A DNA stretch of 64,000 nucleotides. It comes from Streptomyces decoyicus. GTDB taxonomy: Bacteria > Actinomycetota > Actinomycetes > Streptomycetales > Streptomycetaceae. Numbering within the stretch: the stretch's first letter is position 1; each line of letters begins with the position of its first letter. The DNA is taken from the NCBI RefSeq assembly GCF_019880305.1, contig NZ_CP082301.1:5580001-5644000 (forward strand), in the 5' to 3' direction. Under the pieces are notes generated by a model. That model did not search any database. It was not told the origin of the DNA and saw nothing but the letters and a program-made list of their open reading frames with translations. The translations under genes and the position numbers were made by a program. Below, piece by piece: positions 43,413 through 52,232 of the stretch.

Positions 43413-43442
43413 GACGTATGCCTACGTCGTTATGCTCCGGAC
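43413..43442. promoter_or_regulatory. Palindrome and leaderless promoter before the LysR gene
   Basis: GACGTA-TGCC-TACGTC (43413-43428) is a perfect 6-bp inverted repeat. TATGCT at 43431-43436 is a good -10 element six bases before the GTG start of the LysR gene. A LysR protein bound here would cover its own promoter and could activate the divergent protease gene. Confidence 0.6.
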
Positions 43443-44402
43443 GTGGAGCTCGAGGTAAGGCATCTTCGCGCATTGTGCGCCATCGCGGACTCCGGCAGCG
43501 TACGCAAGGCGGCCCGGCAGCTCGGCATGACCCAGCCTTCCCTGACGACCCAGCTGCACCGCATCGAGAAGGCCCTCGGTGGCCAGCTGTTCTTCCGTGA
43601 ACCGACCGGCAGCCGGCCCACGCCACTGGGACATTCTGTCCTGTGCCGGGCCCGGCCGATAGTGGCCGAAATGCGGGCACTCATTGACGAGGTTGCGTCG
43701 GCCTCGCACCGCGACCAGGGTGCACGGCTGCACATCGGCAGCACCAACAGCCCTGCCGTCGCCGGATGGCTGCGCCGGCTCCGTCGCCGGCTGCCGGAGA
43801 CCGACACCACGATAAGAACCGATGTGTCCGCCAATGCGCTGCTCCACATGGTCGCGACGGGACAGCTCGACGCCGCCTTCGTCCACGAGGTCGAGGGCGC
43901 GCCCCTACGGGTCCCCGAGGGCCTGGTGGAGCACGAACTCATCGCCAGGGAGCCGCAGTTCATCGCGGTGGCGGACACCCATCCCGCGGCCGCCAGGACG
44001 GTCATCAGGGTGGCGGACCTCGCCGACGACCAGTGGATGGTCGACCCGACCGTGGACGGTGAATGGGCGGGACTGCGCCGCATCTGGACCGCGGCCGGTA
44101 TCAACCCCCGTGTCGTGCACGGCGACTACCTCACCACCGTGGACCTCGTCACGGCCGGTGAGGTGGTCACCCCCTGCCAGCCGACCGCCCGCCCCCGGCA
44201 CGGCATGGCGATCCGCCCCCTGTACGGCGACCCGCTGGCCGTCCGCCTCTTCATGGCCTGCCGCCAGGACGACACCCTGGCCGCCTCGTCCGACGACCTG
44301 TTCGCCGATCTGACCGCCTCGTACATGGAGACCGCCTGGGCGAGCGAGGCCTACCGGACGTGGCTCGTGCGGCACAACGGGCGGCTGCCGGTGGGGAGCT
44401 AG
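43443..44402 (+). CDS. snpR: LysR-family activator of snapalysin (SnpR-type)
   Basis: The 319-residue LysR protein starts VELEVRHLRALCAIADSGSV and has the HTH RKAARQLGMTQPSLTTQLHR, followed by a two-lobed ligand domain (IGSTNSPAVAGWLRRL onward). In Streptomyces the regulator divergent to snpA activates the protease. GTG 43443 is chosen from the -10 element at leaderless distance; a longer frame from 43398 would overlap the operator. The specific effector is unknown. Confidence 0.88.
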   Translation: MELEVRHLRALCAIADSGSVRKAARQLGMTQPSLTTQLHRIEKALGGQLFFREPTGSRPTPLGHSVLCRARPIVAEMRALIDEVASASHRDQGARLHIGSTNSPAVAGWLRRLRRRLPETDTTIRTDVSANALLHMVATGQLDAAFVHEVEGAPLRVPEGLVEHELIAREPQFIAVADTHPAAARTVIRVADLADDQWMVDPTVDGEWAGLRRIWTAAGINPRVVHGDYLTTVDLVTAGEVVTPCQPTARPRHGMAIRPLYGDPLAVRLFMACRQDDTLAASSDDLFADLTASYMETAWASEAYRTWLVRHNGRLPVGS

Positions 44403-44594
44403 CGGGCTTCTGAGCCCGTCCGCTCACGGGAACGACGGGGCGGTGCGGCGGCGCGTGCGGGGCCCGTCGGCCGGGTCTGTCCACCAACGGTGTGAAAGCC
44501 GCGGTCCTGGCCTCCGGGGACCCGCTGGGCCGTGGGGCGATGGCCGAGAGTGGGGGTGCCCGAAAGCCGGTGCGGCCGAGCCCTGGAGACCTCT

Positions 44595-45890
44595 GTGGAT
44601 GGCACCTTTTCCCTGGTCCTGCTCCTGCTGTTCCTGTGGTGCCTGTGTTCACGGCGGATGGAGCGCTTCGAGCTGACCGCTCCGGCCGCGTTCGTCCTGC
44701 TGGGGCTGCTGCTGGGCGAGGGCACCGGCGTCCTCGACCTCCCCCTCCCGCACGAGACCGTGAAGGTACTCGCGGAGATCACCCTGGTCTGGGTGCTCTT
44801 CACCGACGCCGCGCGGCTCTCCTTCCGGGCCCTGCGCCCGGAACTCGGCCTCTCTCTGCGGCTGCTGGGGATCGGGCTGCCCCTGTGCGTGTGCCTGGGC
44901 ACGGTGCTGGCGGCCGTCCTGCTTCCCGGCGTCTCGGGATGGGCCGCGCTGTACGTCGGGGCCGCGCTCGCCCCGACGGACGCCGCGCTCGGCGCCACGA
45001 TGATGGTCAACCCCGTGGTGCCCGCGAGGATCCGGCGGCTCATCAACGTGGAGAGCGGCCTCAACGACGGCATCGCCACACCCCTGGTGGTGCTCGCCCT
45101 GGCCGGAGTGTCCGCGGCCGAGGGCAGCGCCGGACCGGACGCCACCGGCCATGCCCTGGTGCAGCTCGCCGCCGGTGCCGCGTACGGGGCGGTGGTCGGA
45201 CTGGCCGCCGGATGGCTGCTGCGGACCACGCTCCGCAACGGCTGGGCGGCCGAGGACTTCGCCGGCGCGGGCGTACTGGCCCTGGCCCTCCTCGGCTACA
45301 CCTCCGCCCTCGCGATCGGCGGCAACGGCTTTGTCGCCGCCTTCGTCGCCGGCCTGGCCTTCGGCTCGACGCACGGTGCCCCCCATCGGGTGCTGCTCTA
45401 CGTCGAGCAGACCGCCTCGCTGCTCTCCGTCCTGGTCTGGCTGGTCTTCGGCGCCCTCCTGCTGCCGGAGGCGTTCGGCCACTTCACCTGGCAGGCCGTG
45501 GTCTACGCCGTACTGAGCCTCACGGTGATCCGCATGCTGCCCGTCGCGCTGTGTCTGACGGGAAGCGGTCTGGACGCCAAAACGGTGCTGTTCGTGGGCT
45601 GGTTCGGCCCCCGCGGCCTGGCCTCGATCATCTTCGGCCTGCTGGCGGTCGAGGAACTCAAGTCCCCCGACACCCAGGCGGTGGTCCCGGTAGTCGCCTG
45701 CACCGTCCTGCTCAGCGTCCTCGCCCACGGCCTCACCTCCGCCCCACTGGCGAACCGCTACGGGAAAGCGGCAGCGGCCAAGGACATCGGCCCGGCCCCC
45801 ACCACGGCGGACGAGCTGCCCGTGAGGGGGATGGCGGCGGGGGGTCTGCACCGGGGGCGGCTACGGGGCGGCGGGCCGGCGCCGTCGTGA
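44595..45890 (+). CDS. Cation:proton antiporter (CPA1/NhaP-like)
   Basis: This is a membrane protein of about 431 residues with 12 helices. The conserved ion-site segments are GAALAPTDAALGATMMVN (PTDA) and VESGLNDGIATPLVVLAL (ESGLND), with GWFGPRGLASIIFGLL near the end. These are family marks of Na+/H+ or K+/H+ exchange. Compared with the antiporter at 24.2 kb it lacks the long coiled-coil tail. GTG 44595 is chosen because CTGGAG precedes it; the frame is open to 44532. It ends with a basic Gly/Arg tail. Confidence 0.88.
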   Translation: MDGTFSLVLLLLFLWCLCSRRMERFELTAPAAFVLLGLLLGEGTGVLDLPLPHETVKVLAEITLVWVLFTDAARLSFRALRPELGLSLRLLGIGLPLCVCLGTVLAAVLLPGVSGWAALYVGAALAPTDAALGATMMVNPVVPARIRRLINVESGLNDGIATPLVVLALAGVSAAEGSAGPDATGHALVQLAAGAAYGAVVGLAAGWLLRTTLRNGWAAEDFAGAGVLALALLGYTSALAIGGNGFVAAFVAGLAFGSTHGAPHRVLLYVEQTASLLSVLVWLVFGALLLPEAFGHFTWQAVVYAVLSLTVIRMLPVALCLTGSGLDAKTVLFVGWFGPRGLASIIFGLLAVEELKSPDTQAVVPVVACTVLLSVLAHGLTSAPLANRYGKAAAAKDIGPAPTTADELPVRGMAAGGLHRGRLRGGGPAPS

Positions 45891-46238
45891 GCGTTGCCCA
45901 CCCGAGGCTCCTTGTGTTCCGCCCGTTTGCGGGCAGCGGAGGTCCCCGAGCCACCGCCCAAGGCGCCGCCATGCCCGAGTGCCTCGCTTCTACCGGGGCT
46001 CGCATGAACAGGGCCGCGCCGACCTGGAGGGCGCTCGCGGCGACCTGCACTGGTTCACCGTCACCGTCACCGCTCCAGGCCTCGCCTTCCTCGACCGGGG
46101 GGCGGGGCGCACCCGGCCCCCAAAAAAGAAGACCGCACCCGCTCCGTCACGGACGCCCTGTGGGGCGGTGTGCGGACCGGGCGCGGACAGGTGGCGGAGA
46201 GGCCCGCGGCAGTGCGGGTCAGGCCGCCTGGGCCGAGG
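45891..46238. other. Intergenic stretch, no gene supported
   Basis: This stretch lies between the antiporter and sodN stop codons (convergent). It contains a CCCG-TTTG-CGGG hairpin near 45926-45940 and a G/C-run with an A6 tract near 46120-46130. A plus-strand frame starting 45979 (MPRFYRGSHEQGRADLEGAR) looks vaguely protein-like for about 45 residues, but I cannot link it to a family. Confidence 0.4.
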
Positions 46239-46634
46239 TCAGGCCTTCTTGGTCTCCCAGAAGATCTTGTCGATCTGGGCGATGTAGTCCAGGGCCTTCT
46301 GGCCGGTCGCCGGGTCGTTGGAACCCTTGGCGGCGCTGAGGGCCTTGAGGGTGTCGTTGACCAGCTGGTGCAGCTCCGGGTACTTCTCGAAGTGCGGGGG
46401 CTTGAAGTAGTCGCTCCAGAGCACCGAGACGTGGTGCTTGGCCAGCTCGGCGCGCTGCTCCTTGATCAGGACGGCGCGGGTGCGGAAGTCCGCGTCCTCG
46501 TTGGCCTGGTACTTCTCCTGGACGGCCTTGACGGACTCGGCCTCGATGCGGGCCTGGGCAGGGTCGTACACGCCGCAGGGCAGGTCGCAGTGGGCGCTGA
46601 CCTTCACCTTGGGGGCGAACAGGCGGGAAAGCAT
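46239..46634 (-). CDS. sodN: Nickel superoxide dismutase
   Basis: The 131-residue precursor has a 14-residue leader MLSRLFAPKVKVSA that must be removed to expose HCDLPCG, the Ni-hook whose His1, Cys2 and Cys6 bind nickel. The rest is a four-helix bundle assembling as a hexamer. It disproportionates superoxide in the cytosol. Divergent sodX encodes the peptidase for leader removal. Start ATG 46634 with GGAAGGA upstream. Nickel-dependent expression is known in S. coelicolor; I see no specific operator here. Confidence 0.97.
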   Translation of the reverse strand: MLSRLFAPKVKVSAHCDLPCGVYDPAQARIEAESVKAVQEKYQANEDADFRTRAVLIKEQRAELAKHHVSVLWSDYFKPPHFEKYPELHQLVNDTLKALSAAKGSNDPATGQKALDYIAQIDKIFWETKKA

Positions 46635-46763
46635 GTTCAGTCCTTCCTCGTGATCGTCTTCTCAGGTGCGAGATTACTCGGTGCGGGAAGGCTTTTCTCG
46701 GTCGGCCCGGGGGTCTTAGGGCAAAAGTCCGGTGCCGAGGCGGGACTGATGGAGGATGGACCG

Positions 46764-47273
46764 GTGAGCGGATCGGACCGGGGCTGGGCCGGGAGGTACG
46801 GGATGCCGGAGCGGGTGCATGAGCGTGGGCCGGAGCGGGGCGAGGACCCGGAGACGGGGCACGAGCGGGGCGGGCTCCTTCGCGCGTTCGGGCTGGCCGA
46901 GGTCTACAACCCGTCGATGGTGCCGACACTGCGGCCCGGCGATCAGCTGGTGGTGCAGTACGGGGCGGCGGTGCGGCCCGGTGACGTGATCGTGCTGCGG
47001 CATCCGTTCCGGCAGGATCTGCTGATCGTCAAGCGGGCCGTGCAGCGGCGCGACGGCGGCTGGTGGGTGCAGGGGGACAATCCGTTCGTCGAGAACGACA
47101 GCCGGGAATTCGGGGTGGTTCCGGACGAACTGGTCCTCGCCCGCGCCTGGGTGCGGGTGCGGCCGCCGCGGGGGATTCAGCGGTCGGTCGCCGGGGTGCT
47201 GTCCTGGGTGGTGTCGGCGGTCCGGCCGGTGAGGGCCGAGCGCTCGCTCTCCAGGCGCTTGCGGGCGCGGTAG
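46764..47273 (+). CDS. sodX: SodX, signal-peptidase-like protease maturing NiSOD
   Basis: The roughly 169-residue S26-family peptidase has the catalytic Ser in YNPSMVPTLRPGDQL and Lys in LLIVKRAVQRRDGG, with GDNPFVENDSREFG as the third box. No membrane helix is evident, consistent with cytosolic trimming of pro-SodN. GTG 46764 stands six bases after GGAGGA and is preferred; ATG 46749 and ATG 46803 are in frame. Its 3' end overlaps the convergent CGNR gene by 97 bases. Confidence 0.9.
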   Translation: MSGSDRGWAGRYGMPERVHERGPERGEDPETGHERGGLLRAFGLAEVYNPSMVPTLRPGDQLVVQYGAAVRPGDVIVLRHPFRQDLLIVKRAVQRRDGGWWVQGDNPFVENDSREFGVVPDELVLARAWVRVRPPRGIQRSVAGVLSWVVSAVRPVRAERSLSRRLRAR

Positions 47274-47806
47274 GCGGCGACATTGGCGCGGGTCGCGCAG
47301 CGGTCGGAGCAGTAGCGCCGGGAGCGGTTGGTCGAGGTGTCCAGGTAGACGTTGCGGCAGGGCCGTGCCTCGCAGATGCCCAGCCGGTCCACGCCCAGCT
47401 CGGTGAGGTGGAAGGCCAGGCCCATGCAGGCGGTCGCGGTGAAGCCGGCGGTCGCGTTGGCGGCGTGGTCGGCGATGTGCATGTGCCAGTCGGGGCGGCC
47501 GTTGTCGTCCCGGTATTCGTGGCCGGAGATCTGCGGGCTGACGGGGAACTCCATCATCAGGGCGTTGAGCAGGTCCACGGCCAGCACCTCGTCGCCGGCG
47601 TCGGCGGCCTCGAAGACGGCGCGCAGCCGGGCGCGGACCGTGCGCAGCCGGGTCACGTCGCTGTCGGTCGCGCGCCGGGCGGCCTGCTGGGCGGGGCCGA
47701 AGAGTTCACGGACGACCTCGACCGAGGTGAGGCTGTCGGTGCCGCGCTCGGGCTGCTCGGTGTTGACCAGTCGCACGGCATAGTCCGAGTAATAGGCCAG
47801 TTCCAC
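47177..47806 (-). CDS. CGNR zinc-finger (ABATE-domain) regulator
   Basis: The 209-residue protein has an N-terminal ABATE-like helical domain (AYYSDYAVRLVNTEQPERGT) and a C-terminal CGNR zinc finger: RLGICEARPCRNVYLDTSTN, then RRYCSDRCATRANVAAYRAR, with four Cys for one zinc. These are putative transcription regulators. Beyond the finger, the last 30 residues overlap sodX on the opposite strand. The divergent methyltransferase gene and the palindrome between suggest autoregulation and control of that neighbour. Confidence 0.9.
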   Translation of the reverse strand: MELAYYSDYAVRLVNTEQPERGTDSLTSVEVVRELFGPAQQAARRATDSDVTRLRTVRARLRAVFEAADAGDEVLAVDLLNALMMEFPVSPQISGHEYRDDNGRPDWHMHIADHAANATAGFTATACMGLAFHLTELGVDRLGICEARPCRNVYLDTSTNRSRRYCSDRCATRANVAAYRARKRLESERSALTGRTADTTQDSTPATDR

Positions 47807-47846
47807 TTGTAGTCCTTACGGGCGGGGGCTAGGGTGCGGGTACTTG

Positions 47847-47875
47847 CTCGTAGTAAGGGGTGTCCTTAGTACGAG
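47847..47875. promoter_or_regulatory. 29-bp palindrome between CGNR regulator and methyltransferase
   Basis: CTCGTAGTAAGG (47847-47858), spacer GGTGT, CCTTAGTACGAG (47864-47875): 11 of 12 arm positions are complementary. A related half site AGTCCTTACG lies at 47811-47820, next to the CGNR start. It is the obvious operator candidate for the CGNR protein and would block both divergent promoters. Confidence 0.65.
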
Positions 47876-47900
47876 GGTATTACGGCCTGAAGGGGAAGCG

Positions 47901-48662
47901 ATGACCGAGACCGTCGTCGGCGCCGATTGGCAGGCGTGGCAGAACAGTTGGGACCGCCAGCAGGAGTGGTACCTCCCCGACCGCGAGGAGCGGTTCCGGG
48001 TGATGCTGGACATGGTCGAGGCGCTGGTGGGCCCCGAGCCCCGGGTTCTGGACCTCGCGTGCGGTACGGGAAGTATCTCCGACCGCCTGCTGAAGCGGTT
48101 CCCCAAGGCCGAGAGTGTGGGCGTCGATCTGGATCCCGCGCTGCTGGCCATCGCGGAAGGGTACTTCGAAGGCGAGTCCCGGGTCCGCTTCGTACGGGCC
48201 GATCTCAAGGACCCCCGGTGGACGGAGAAGCTGCCGCACGACTCGTACGACGCGGTGCTCACCGCCACCGCGCTGCACTGGCTGTACACCGAGGACCTCC
48301 GGGGGCTGTACGGGCAGCTCGGCACCCTGGTGCGGGACGGCGGGGTCTTCATGAACGCCGACCACATGCCAGAGGAGGGCACCCCGCGGATCAACGCCGC
48401 CGAGCGGGCCTTCCGGCATGCGCGCATGGAAGAGGCGAAGGCGTCCGGCGCCGTCGGCTGGGCCGAGTGGTGGCAGCTGGCCGCTGCCGACCCGCGGCTG
48501 GCCGCGCCGACCGCCGAGCGCTTCGAGATCTACGGCGAGCACGCGGACGGCGACACCCCCTCGGCGGCATGGCACGCGGCCGTCCTGCGCGAATCCGGCT
48601 TCGCGGAGGCCCGGCCGGTATGGGCCTCGCCCACGGATGCGCTGGTGCTGGGCCTGAAGTAG
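47901..48662 (+). CDS. SAM-dependent methyltransferase
   Basis: The 253-residue class I methyltransferase has motif I VLDLACGTGSISDRLLKRFP, the acidic end of strand 2 in VGVDLDPALL, motif II/III FVRADLKDP, and DAVLTATALHWL. It resembles small-molecule O- or N-methyltransferases; the acceptor is unknown. ATG 47901 follows AAGGGGAAGCG. The divergent CGNR regulator gene and the shared palindrome suggest dedicated control. A 262-base GC-rich gap follows, without a gene. Confidence 0.9.
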   Translation: MTETVVGADWQAWQNSWDRQQEWYLPDREERFRVMLDMVEALVGPEPRVLDLACGTGSISDRLLKRFPKAESVGVDLDPALLAIAEGYFEGESRVRFVRADLKDPRWTEKLPHDSYDAVLTATALHWLYTEDLRGLYGQLGTLVRDGGVFMNADHMPEEGTPRINAAERAFRHARMEEAKASGAVGWAEWWQLAAADPRLAAPTAERFEIYGEHADGDTPSAAWHAAVLRESGFAEARPVWASPTDALVLGLK

Positions 48663-48924
48663 GGCCATGACGCGCCGCGGTGGCGTGGGGGCGGAACGGA
48701 ACGACGAACCGCGGCGGGACGCTCTCCGGAAGGAGAAGGTCCCGCCGCGGGAGGAAGAATCCGCCGCGAGGGCGAGGGGCCCCCGCGAGGTCGAGGGCCC
48801 CCACGGCGGCGAGGGTCCCACGGCGGCGAGTGATCCGCACGGCCGTGGCCGGAGGTGCCGCGCCGGCCGCACCGGCCGCACCGGCCGGAGCCGCCGCGGC
48901 CCGCGCCGCGCCGCCGCGCCGTTG

Positions 48925-49728
48925 CTACAGCACCTTCGACAGGAACGACTTCGTCCGGTCGTGCTGCGGATTGCCGAGGACCTCGCGCGGGTGGCCGGAT
49001 TCGACGACCACACCGTCGTCCATGAAGACCAGCGAGTCGCCGACCTCGCGGGCGAAGCCCATCTCATGGGTCACGACGATCATCGTCATACCGTCCGCGG
49101 CCAGGTCCTTCATGACGTCCAGGACGTCACCGACCAGCTCCGGGTCGAGGGCCGAGGTCGGCTCGTCGAAGAGCATCAGCTTGGGCTCCATCGCCAGCGC
49201 ACGGGCGATGGCGACGCGCTGCTGCTGGCCGCCGGAGAGCTGCGAGGGGTAGTTCGCGGCCTTGTCGGACAGGCCGACGCGGTCCAGGAGCTTGAGCGCC
49301 CGCTCCCGGGCGGCGGACTTCGACTCGCCCTTGACCTGGATCGGCGCCTCCATGATGTTCTCCACCGCGGTCATGTGCGGGAAGAGGTTGAAGCGCTGGA
49401 AGACCATGCCGATATCGCGGCGGCGGGCGGCGACCTCCCTGTCGCGCAGCTCGTAGAGCTTGCCGTGGTGCTCGCGGTAGCCGACCAGTTCGCCGTCGAC
49501 GGACAGCCGGCCGGCGTTGACCTTCTCCAGGTGGTTGATGCAGCGCAGGAACGTCGACTTGCCGGAGCCGGACGGGCCGATCAGGCAGAAGACCTCCCGC
49601 GGCGCGACCTCCAGGTCGATGCCCTTGAGGATGTGGGCCGCGCCGAAGGACTTGTGGACGCCCTCGGCCTTGACCATCGGACCGCCGCTCGTGCCGGCGG
49701 CCTTGCTCGTCGTGATCTTGCTGGTCAT
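48925..49728 (-). CDS. Amino-acid ABC transporter ATP-binding protein
   Basis: The 267-residue ATPase of the polar amino acid (PAAT) group has Walker A GPSGSGKST, signature LSGGQQQRVAIARAL, Walker B LMLFDEPTSALDPE and switch His in VVTHEMGFA. Its start overlaps the permease stop by four bases, so it is the last gene of a three-gene importer operon: binding protein, permease, ATPase. A single permease gene implies a homodimeric channel. The substrate is probably glutamate/glutamine or another polar amino acid. Confidence 0.94.
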   Translation of the reverse strand: MTSKITTSKAAGTSGGPMVKAEGVHKSFGAAHILKGIDLEVAPREVFCLIGPSGSGKSTFLRCINHLEKVNAGRLSVDGELVGYREHHGKLYELRDREVAARRRDIGMVFQRFNLFPHMTAVENIMEAPIQVKGESKSAARERALKLLDRVGLSDKAANYPSQLSGGQQQRVAIARALAMEPKLMLFDEPTSALDPELVGDVLDVMKDLAADGMTMIVVTHEMGFAREVGDSLVFMDDGVVVESGHPREVLGNPQHDRTKSFLSKVL

Positions 49729-50666
49729 CCCATACCTCCGGGGCGGTTGAAGCCGCCGGACAGCTTCGACTTGGCGCGCTGCAGCGGGGTGAGCGGGAGC
49801 TGGCGGCTGGAGCCGCGAGCGTAGTAGCGCTCGAGGTAGTACTGGCCGATGCTCAGCACCGTGGTGGCGATCAGGTACCAGACGGCGGCGAGGATCAGCA
49901 TCTCCACGACGACACCGGAGTCCCGTCCGACGTTCTGCGCGGCCTGTAGCAAATCGTAGTACTGGACGGCGATGACCAGCGAGGACGTCTTGAGCATGTT
50001 GATGACCTCGTTGCCGGTCGGCGGCACGATCACGCGCATCGCCTGCGGCACCACGATCCGGCGCAGCGTCTTGGCGTGGCTCATACCCAGCGCGTGCGCC
50101 GCCTCGGTCTGGCCCTCGTCGACGGCGTTGAGACCGGCCCGGCAGATCTCCGCCATGTACGCCGCCTCGTTGAGGCCGAGGCCCAGCAGCGCGCACAGGA
50201 ACGGGGTCATGAAGTCCGACCACTCGTCCTTGTAGATCGGCATGATGTCGATGTACTGGAAGACGAGGCCCAGGTTGAACCACAGGAACAGCTGGACATA
50301 GACCGGCGTACCGCGGAAGAACCAGACGTAGAACCAGGCGACGGTCGAGGTCACCGGGTTCTTGGACTGGCGCATCACGGCCAGGATCACACCGAGGACG
50401 ACACCGATGATCATCGACAGCACGGTGATCAGCAGGGTGTTGCGGAGGCCCTTGAGGATGTCCGCGTTGAACATGTACTCGGGGATGGCGTCCCAGTTGA
50501 CGTTCCCGGAGGCGAAGGCCCGGCCGAGCAGGGCGATCAGACCGAGGACGACGATCGCCGCCACCCAGCGGCCGTAATGGCGGACCGGGATGGCTTTGAT
50601 CGGCTCGGGCTGGGGCGGCGGAGCGTCCGCCGGCGGCTGGGCCGACTTGTCGACGTCAACTGACAC
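49725..50666 (-). CDS. Amino-acid ABC transporter permease
   Basis: The 313-residue HEQRO/PAAT permease has a Pro-rich cytosolic lead, then membrane segments from WVAAIVVLGLIALLG onward. It has FFRGTPVYVQLFLWF and the EAA loop EAAHALGMSHAKTLRRIVVP. Start ATG 50666. It forms the channel between the lipoprotein at 50729 and the ATPase. The C-terminal tail (RAKSKLSGGFNRPGGMG) is basic. Confidence 0.94.
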   Translation of the reverse strand: MSVDVDKSAQPPADAPPPQPEPIKAIPVRHYGRWVAAIVVLGLIALLGRAFASGNVNWDAIPEYMFNADILKGLRNTLLITVLSMIIGVVLGVILAVMRQSKNPVTSTVAWFYVWFFRGTPVYVQLFLWFNLGLVFQYIDIMPIYKDEWSDFMTPFLCALLGLGLNEAAYMAEICRAGLNAVDEGQTEAAHALGMSHAKTLRRIVVPQAMRVIVPPTGNEVINMLKTSSLVIAVQYYDLLQAAQNVGRDSGVVVEMLILAAVWYLIATTVLSIGQYYLERYYARGSSRQLPLTPLQRAKSKLSGGFNRPGGMG

Positions 50667-50728
50667 GGGTGTTGCCTTTCAGCATTCGGCGGGAGGGGCG
50701 CGGAGGGGACGGGACGGCTTCCGGCGGC

Positions 50729-51703
50729 TCAGGAGCCGCCATTGAGCTCCACCTTCTTGACCGCGGCATCCTTGACGTCCCACTTGTCCAGGACCTTGGC
50801 GTACGAGCCGTTCTTGATCGCGAGTTCCAGCGCGGCCTGGAGCGCATCACGCAGCTGCTGCTTGCCCTTGGGAACCGCGATGCCGTACGGGGCCGCCTTG
50901 AGCGGCGCGCCGCCGACCATCTCGAAATCCTTGCCGCCACCGGAGACCTTCACCGCGTACGCCGCGACCGGGTAGTCGCTGGAGACGGCGTCCACACCGG
51001 CGGTGCGCAGCCGGGTCTGGGCCTCGGAGTCGTTGTCGAACGCCTCGATCGTGATCGGCTGCTCGCCGTTCTTCTCACAGGCCTTCGACTTGTCCTTGGC
51101 CAGGTCGTGCGAGACGGTGCCGCGCTGTACCGCGATCTTCTTGCCGCACAGGGTTTCCCAGCCGTCGACGCCGTTGGCCTTGCCCTTCTGGACATAGAGC
51201 GAGACACCGACGTCGAGGTAGTCGATGAAGTCGACGCCCTGGCCGATCTTCTTGCCGGTGTTGCTGTCGATGCCCTCCTGGCGCTCCTTGGTGTCCGTCA
51301 TCGCCGACATCGCAATGTCGTAGCGCTTGGACTTCAGGCCGCCCATGAGGGTGTCGAAGGTGGCGTTGTTGAAGTTGAGCTTGATGCCCAGCTCCTTGCT
51401 CATCGCCTCGGCGAGATCCGGATCGATGCCCTCGACCTTGCCGTTGGAGCGGAATTCCACCGGCTTATACGTGATGTCCGAACCGACCTGGAGCATGGCC
51501 TTTTCCTGGACGTCCTTGGGCAGCTTCTTGAACAGCGGCGCATTGACGTTGCGGTTCTTCTTCGCTTCACGTTTGGCGATGGCCGCGTCCGTCTGGTCGC
51601 CGCAGGCGCTGAGCAACAGCAGCGAGGCGGCGACCGCGGTCGCCGCGGCCACGGCTGTGCGAGACCTGCCGACGGCCGAGCGACGGGTGGTGCTTGCGGT
51701 CAT
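50729..51703 (-). CDS. Amino-acid ABC transporter substrate-binding lipoprotein
   Basis: The 324-residue family-3 solute-binding protein has a lipoprotein signal ending LLLLSAC (lipobox LSAC). The mature part begins GDQTDAAIAKREAKKNRNVN and contains VEGIDPDLAEAMSKELGIKL and AMSAMTDTKERQ, typical of glutamate-type receptors. ATG 51703 follows GGAGGATC. It is the first gene of the operon, 62 bases before the permease. Confidence 0.94.
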   Translation of the reverse strand: MTASTTRRSAVGRSRTAVAAATAVAASLLLLSACGDQTDAAIAKREAKKNRNVNAPLFKKLPKDVQEKAMLQVGSDITYKPVEFRSNGKVEGIDPDLAEAMSKELGIKLNFNNATFDTLMGGLKSKRYDIAMSAMTDTKERQEGIDSNTGKKIGQGVDFIDYLDVGVSLYVQKGKANGVDGWETLCGKKIAVQRGTVSHDLAKDKSKACEKNGEQPITIEAFDNDSEAQTRLRTAGVDAVSSDYPVAAYAVKVSGGGKDFEMVGGAPLKAAPYGIAVPKGKQQLRDALQAALELAIKNGSYAKVLDKWDVKDAAVKKVELNGGS

Positions 51704-52232
51704 GCTGATCCTCCTGCGGATGGAGAAGCCGACGTGACAAAAGGGCCGGAGGCACACCTTCGAGCGTCGTGACCTCGGTTGGTGACGGAATCCTGCCATC
51801 CGTACTCCGGAATGCGGACTGTCGTAATGGTCAAAATCGGATAACGGACGGAGAGGCGGGGGCGGCGGCCTTGTGCCGCAAGGGGAGCCCCCGTGCCACG
51901 GGATGTCCCGGGCCGCCCGGCGGCTGCGGGTGTCTCGAAGTCCGGACTGGCAAGGCATAGCTCTTCTGAGTTTTTTGCGCATTTTGCGGTTATTGTCGGA
52001 ACTCTGAAGCCGAGGGTGGGGAATCTGACTCGTCGGGTCCCGCGCCCGTCCGGTAGAAAGGTTCGTTACACCCCTCATCCGGGGCTCAGGGCGCGTGTGC
52101 GGCGCGCCCGGCGTCCGTACCTCCCCGCGCGCGGCGGTCATCTGCTGTGCAGGGCGCGGACGCGGTGCCCGCCCACCCCTCAACCAGGGAGTGGCCACCC
52201 TCAGCAGATTTACGATTAAAGGGGTAAGACAA
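51704..52232. other. Divergent promoter region of ABC operon and malic enzyme
   Basis: This 529-base gap has no credible gene. It contains an AT-rich patch at about 51960-52005 (GAGTTTTTTGCGCATTTTGC), unusual for this genome and probably part of a promoter. A TAATGGTCAAAATCGGATAA stretch near 51824-51843 lies upstream of the ABC operon. I could not assign a specific operator. Confidence 0.45.

Noticed and set aside
45979..46287. Plus-strand frame beginning MPRFYRGSHEQG
   Set aside because: The first 45 residues look somewhat protein-like, but no family, ribosome binding site or conserved ending supports a gene, and the end overlaps sodN antisense.
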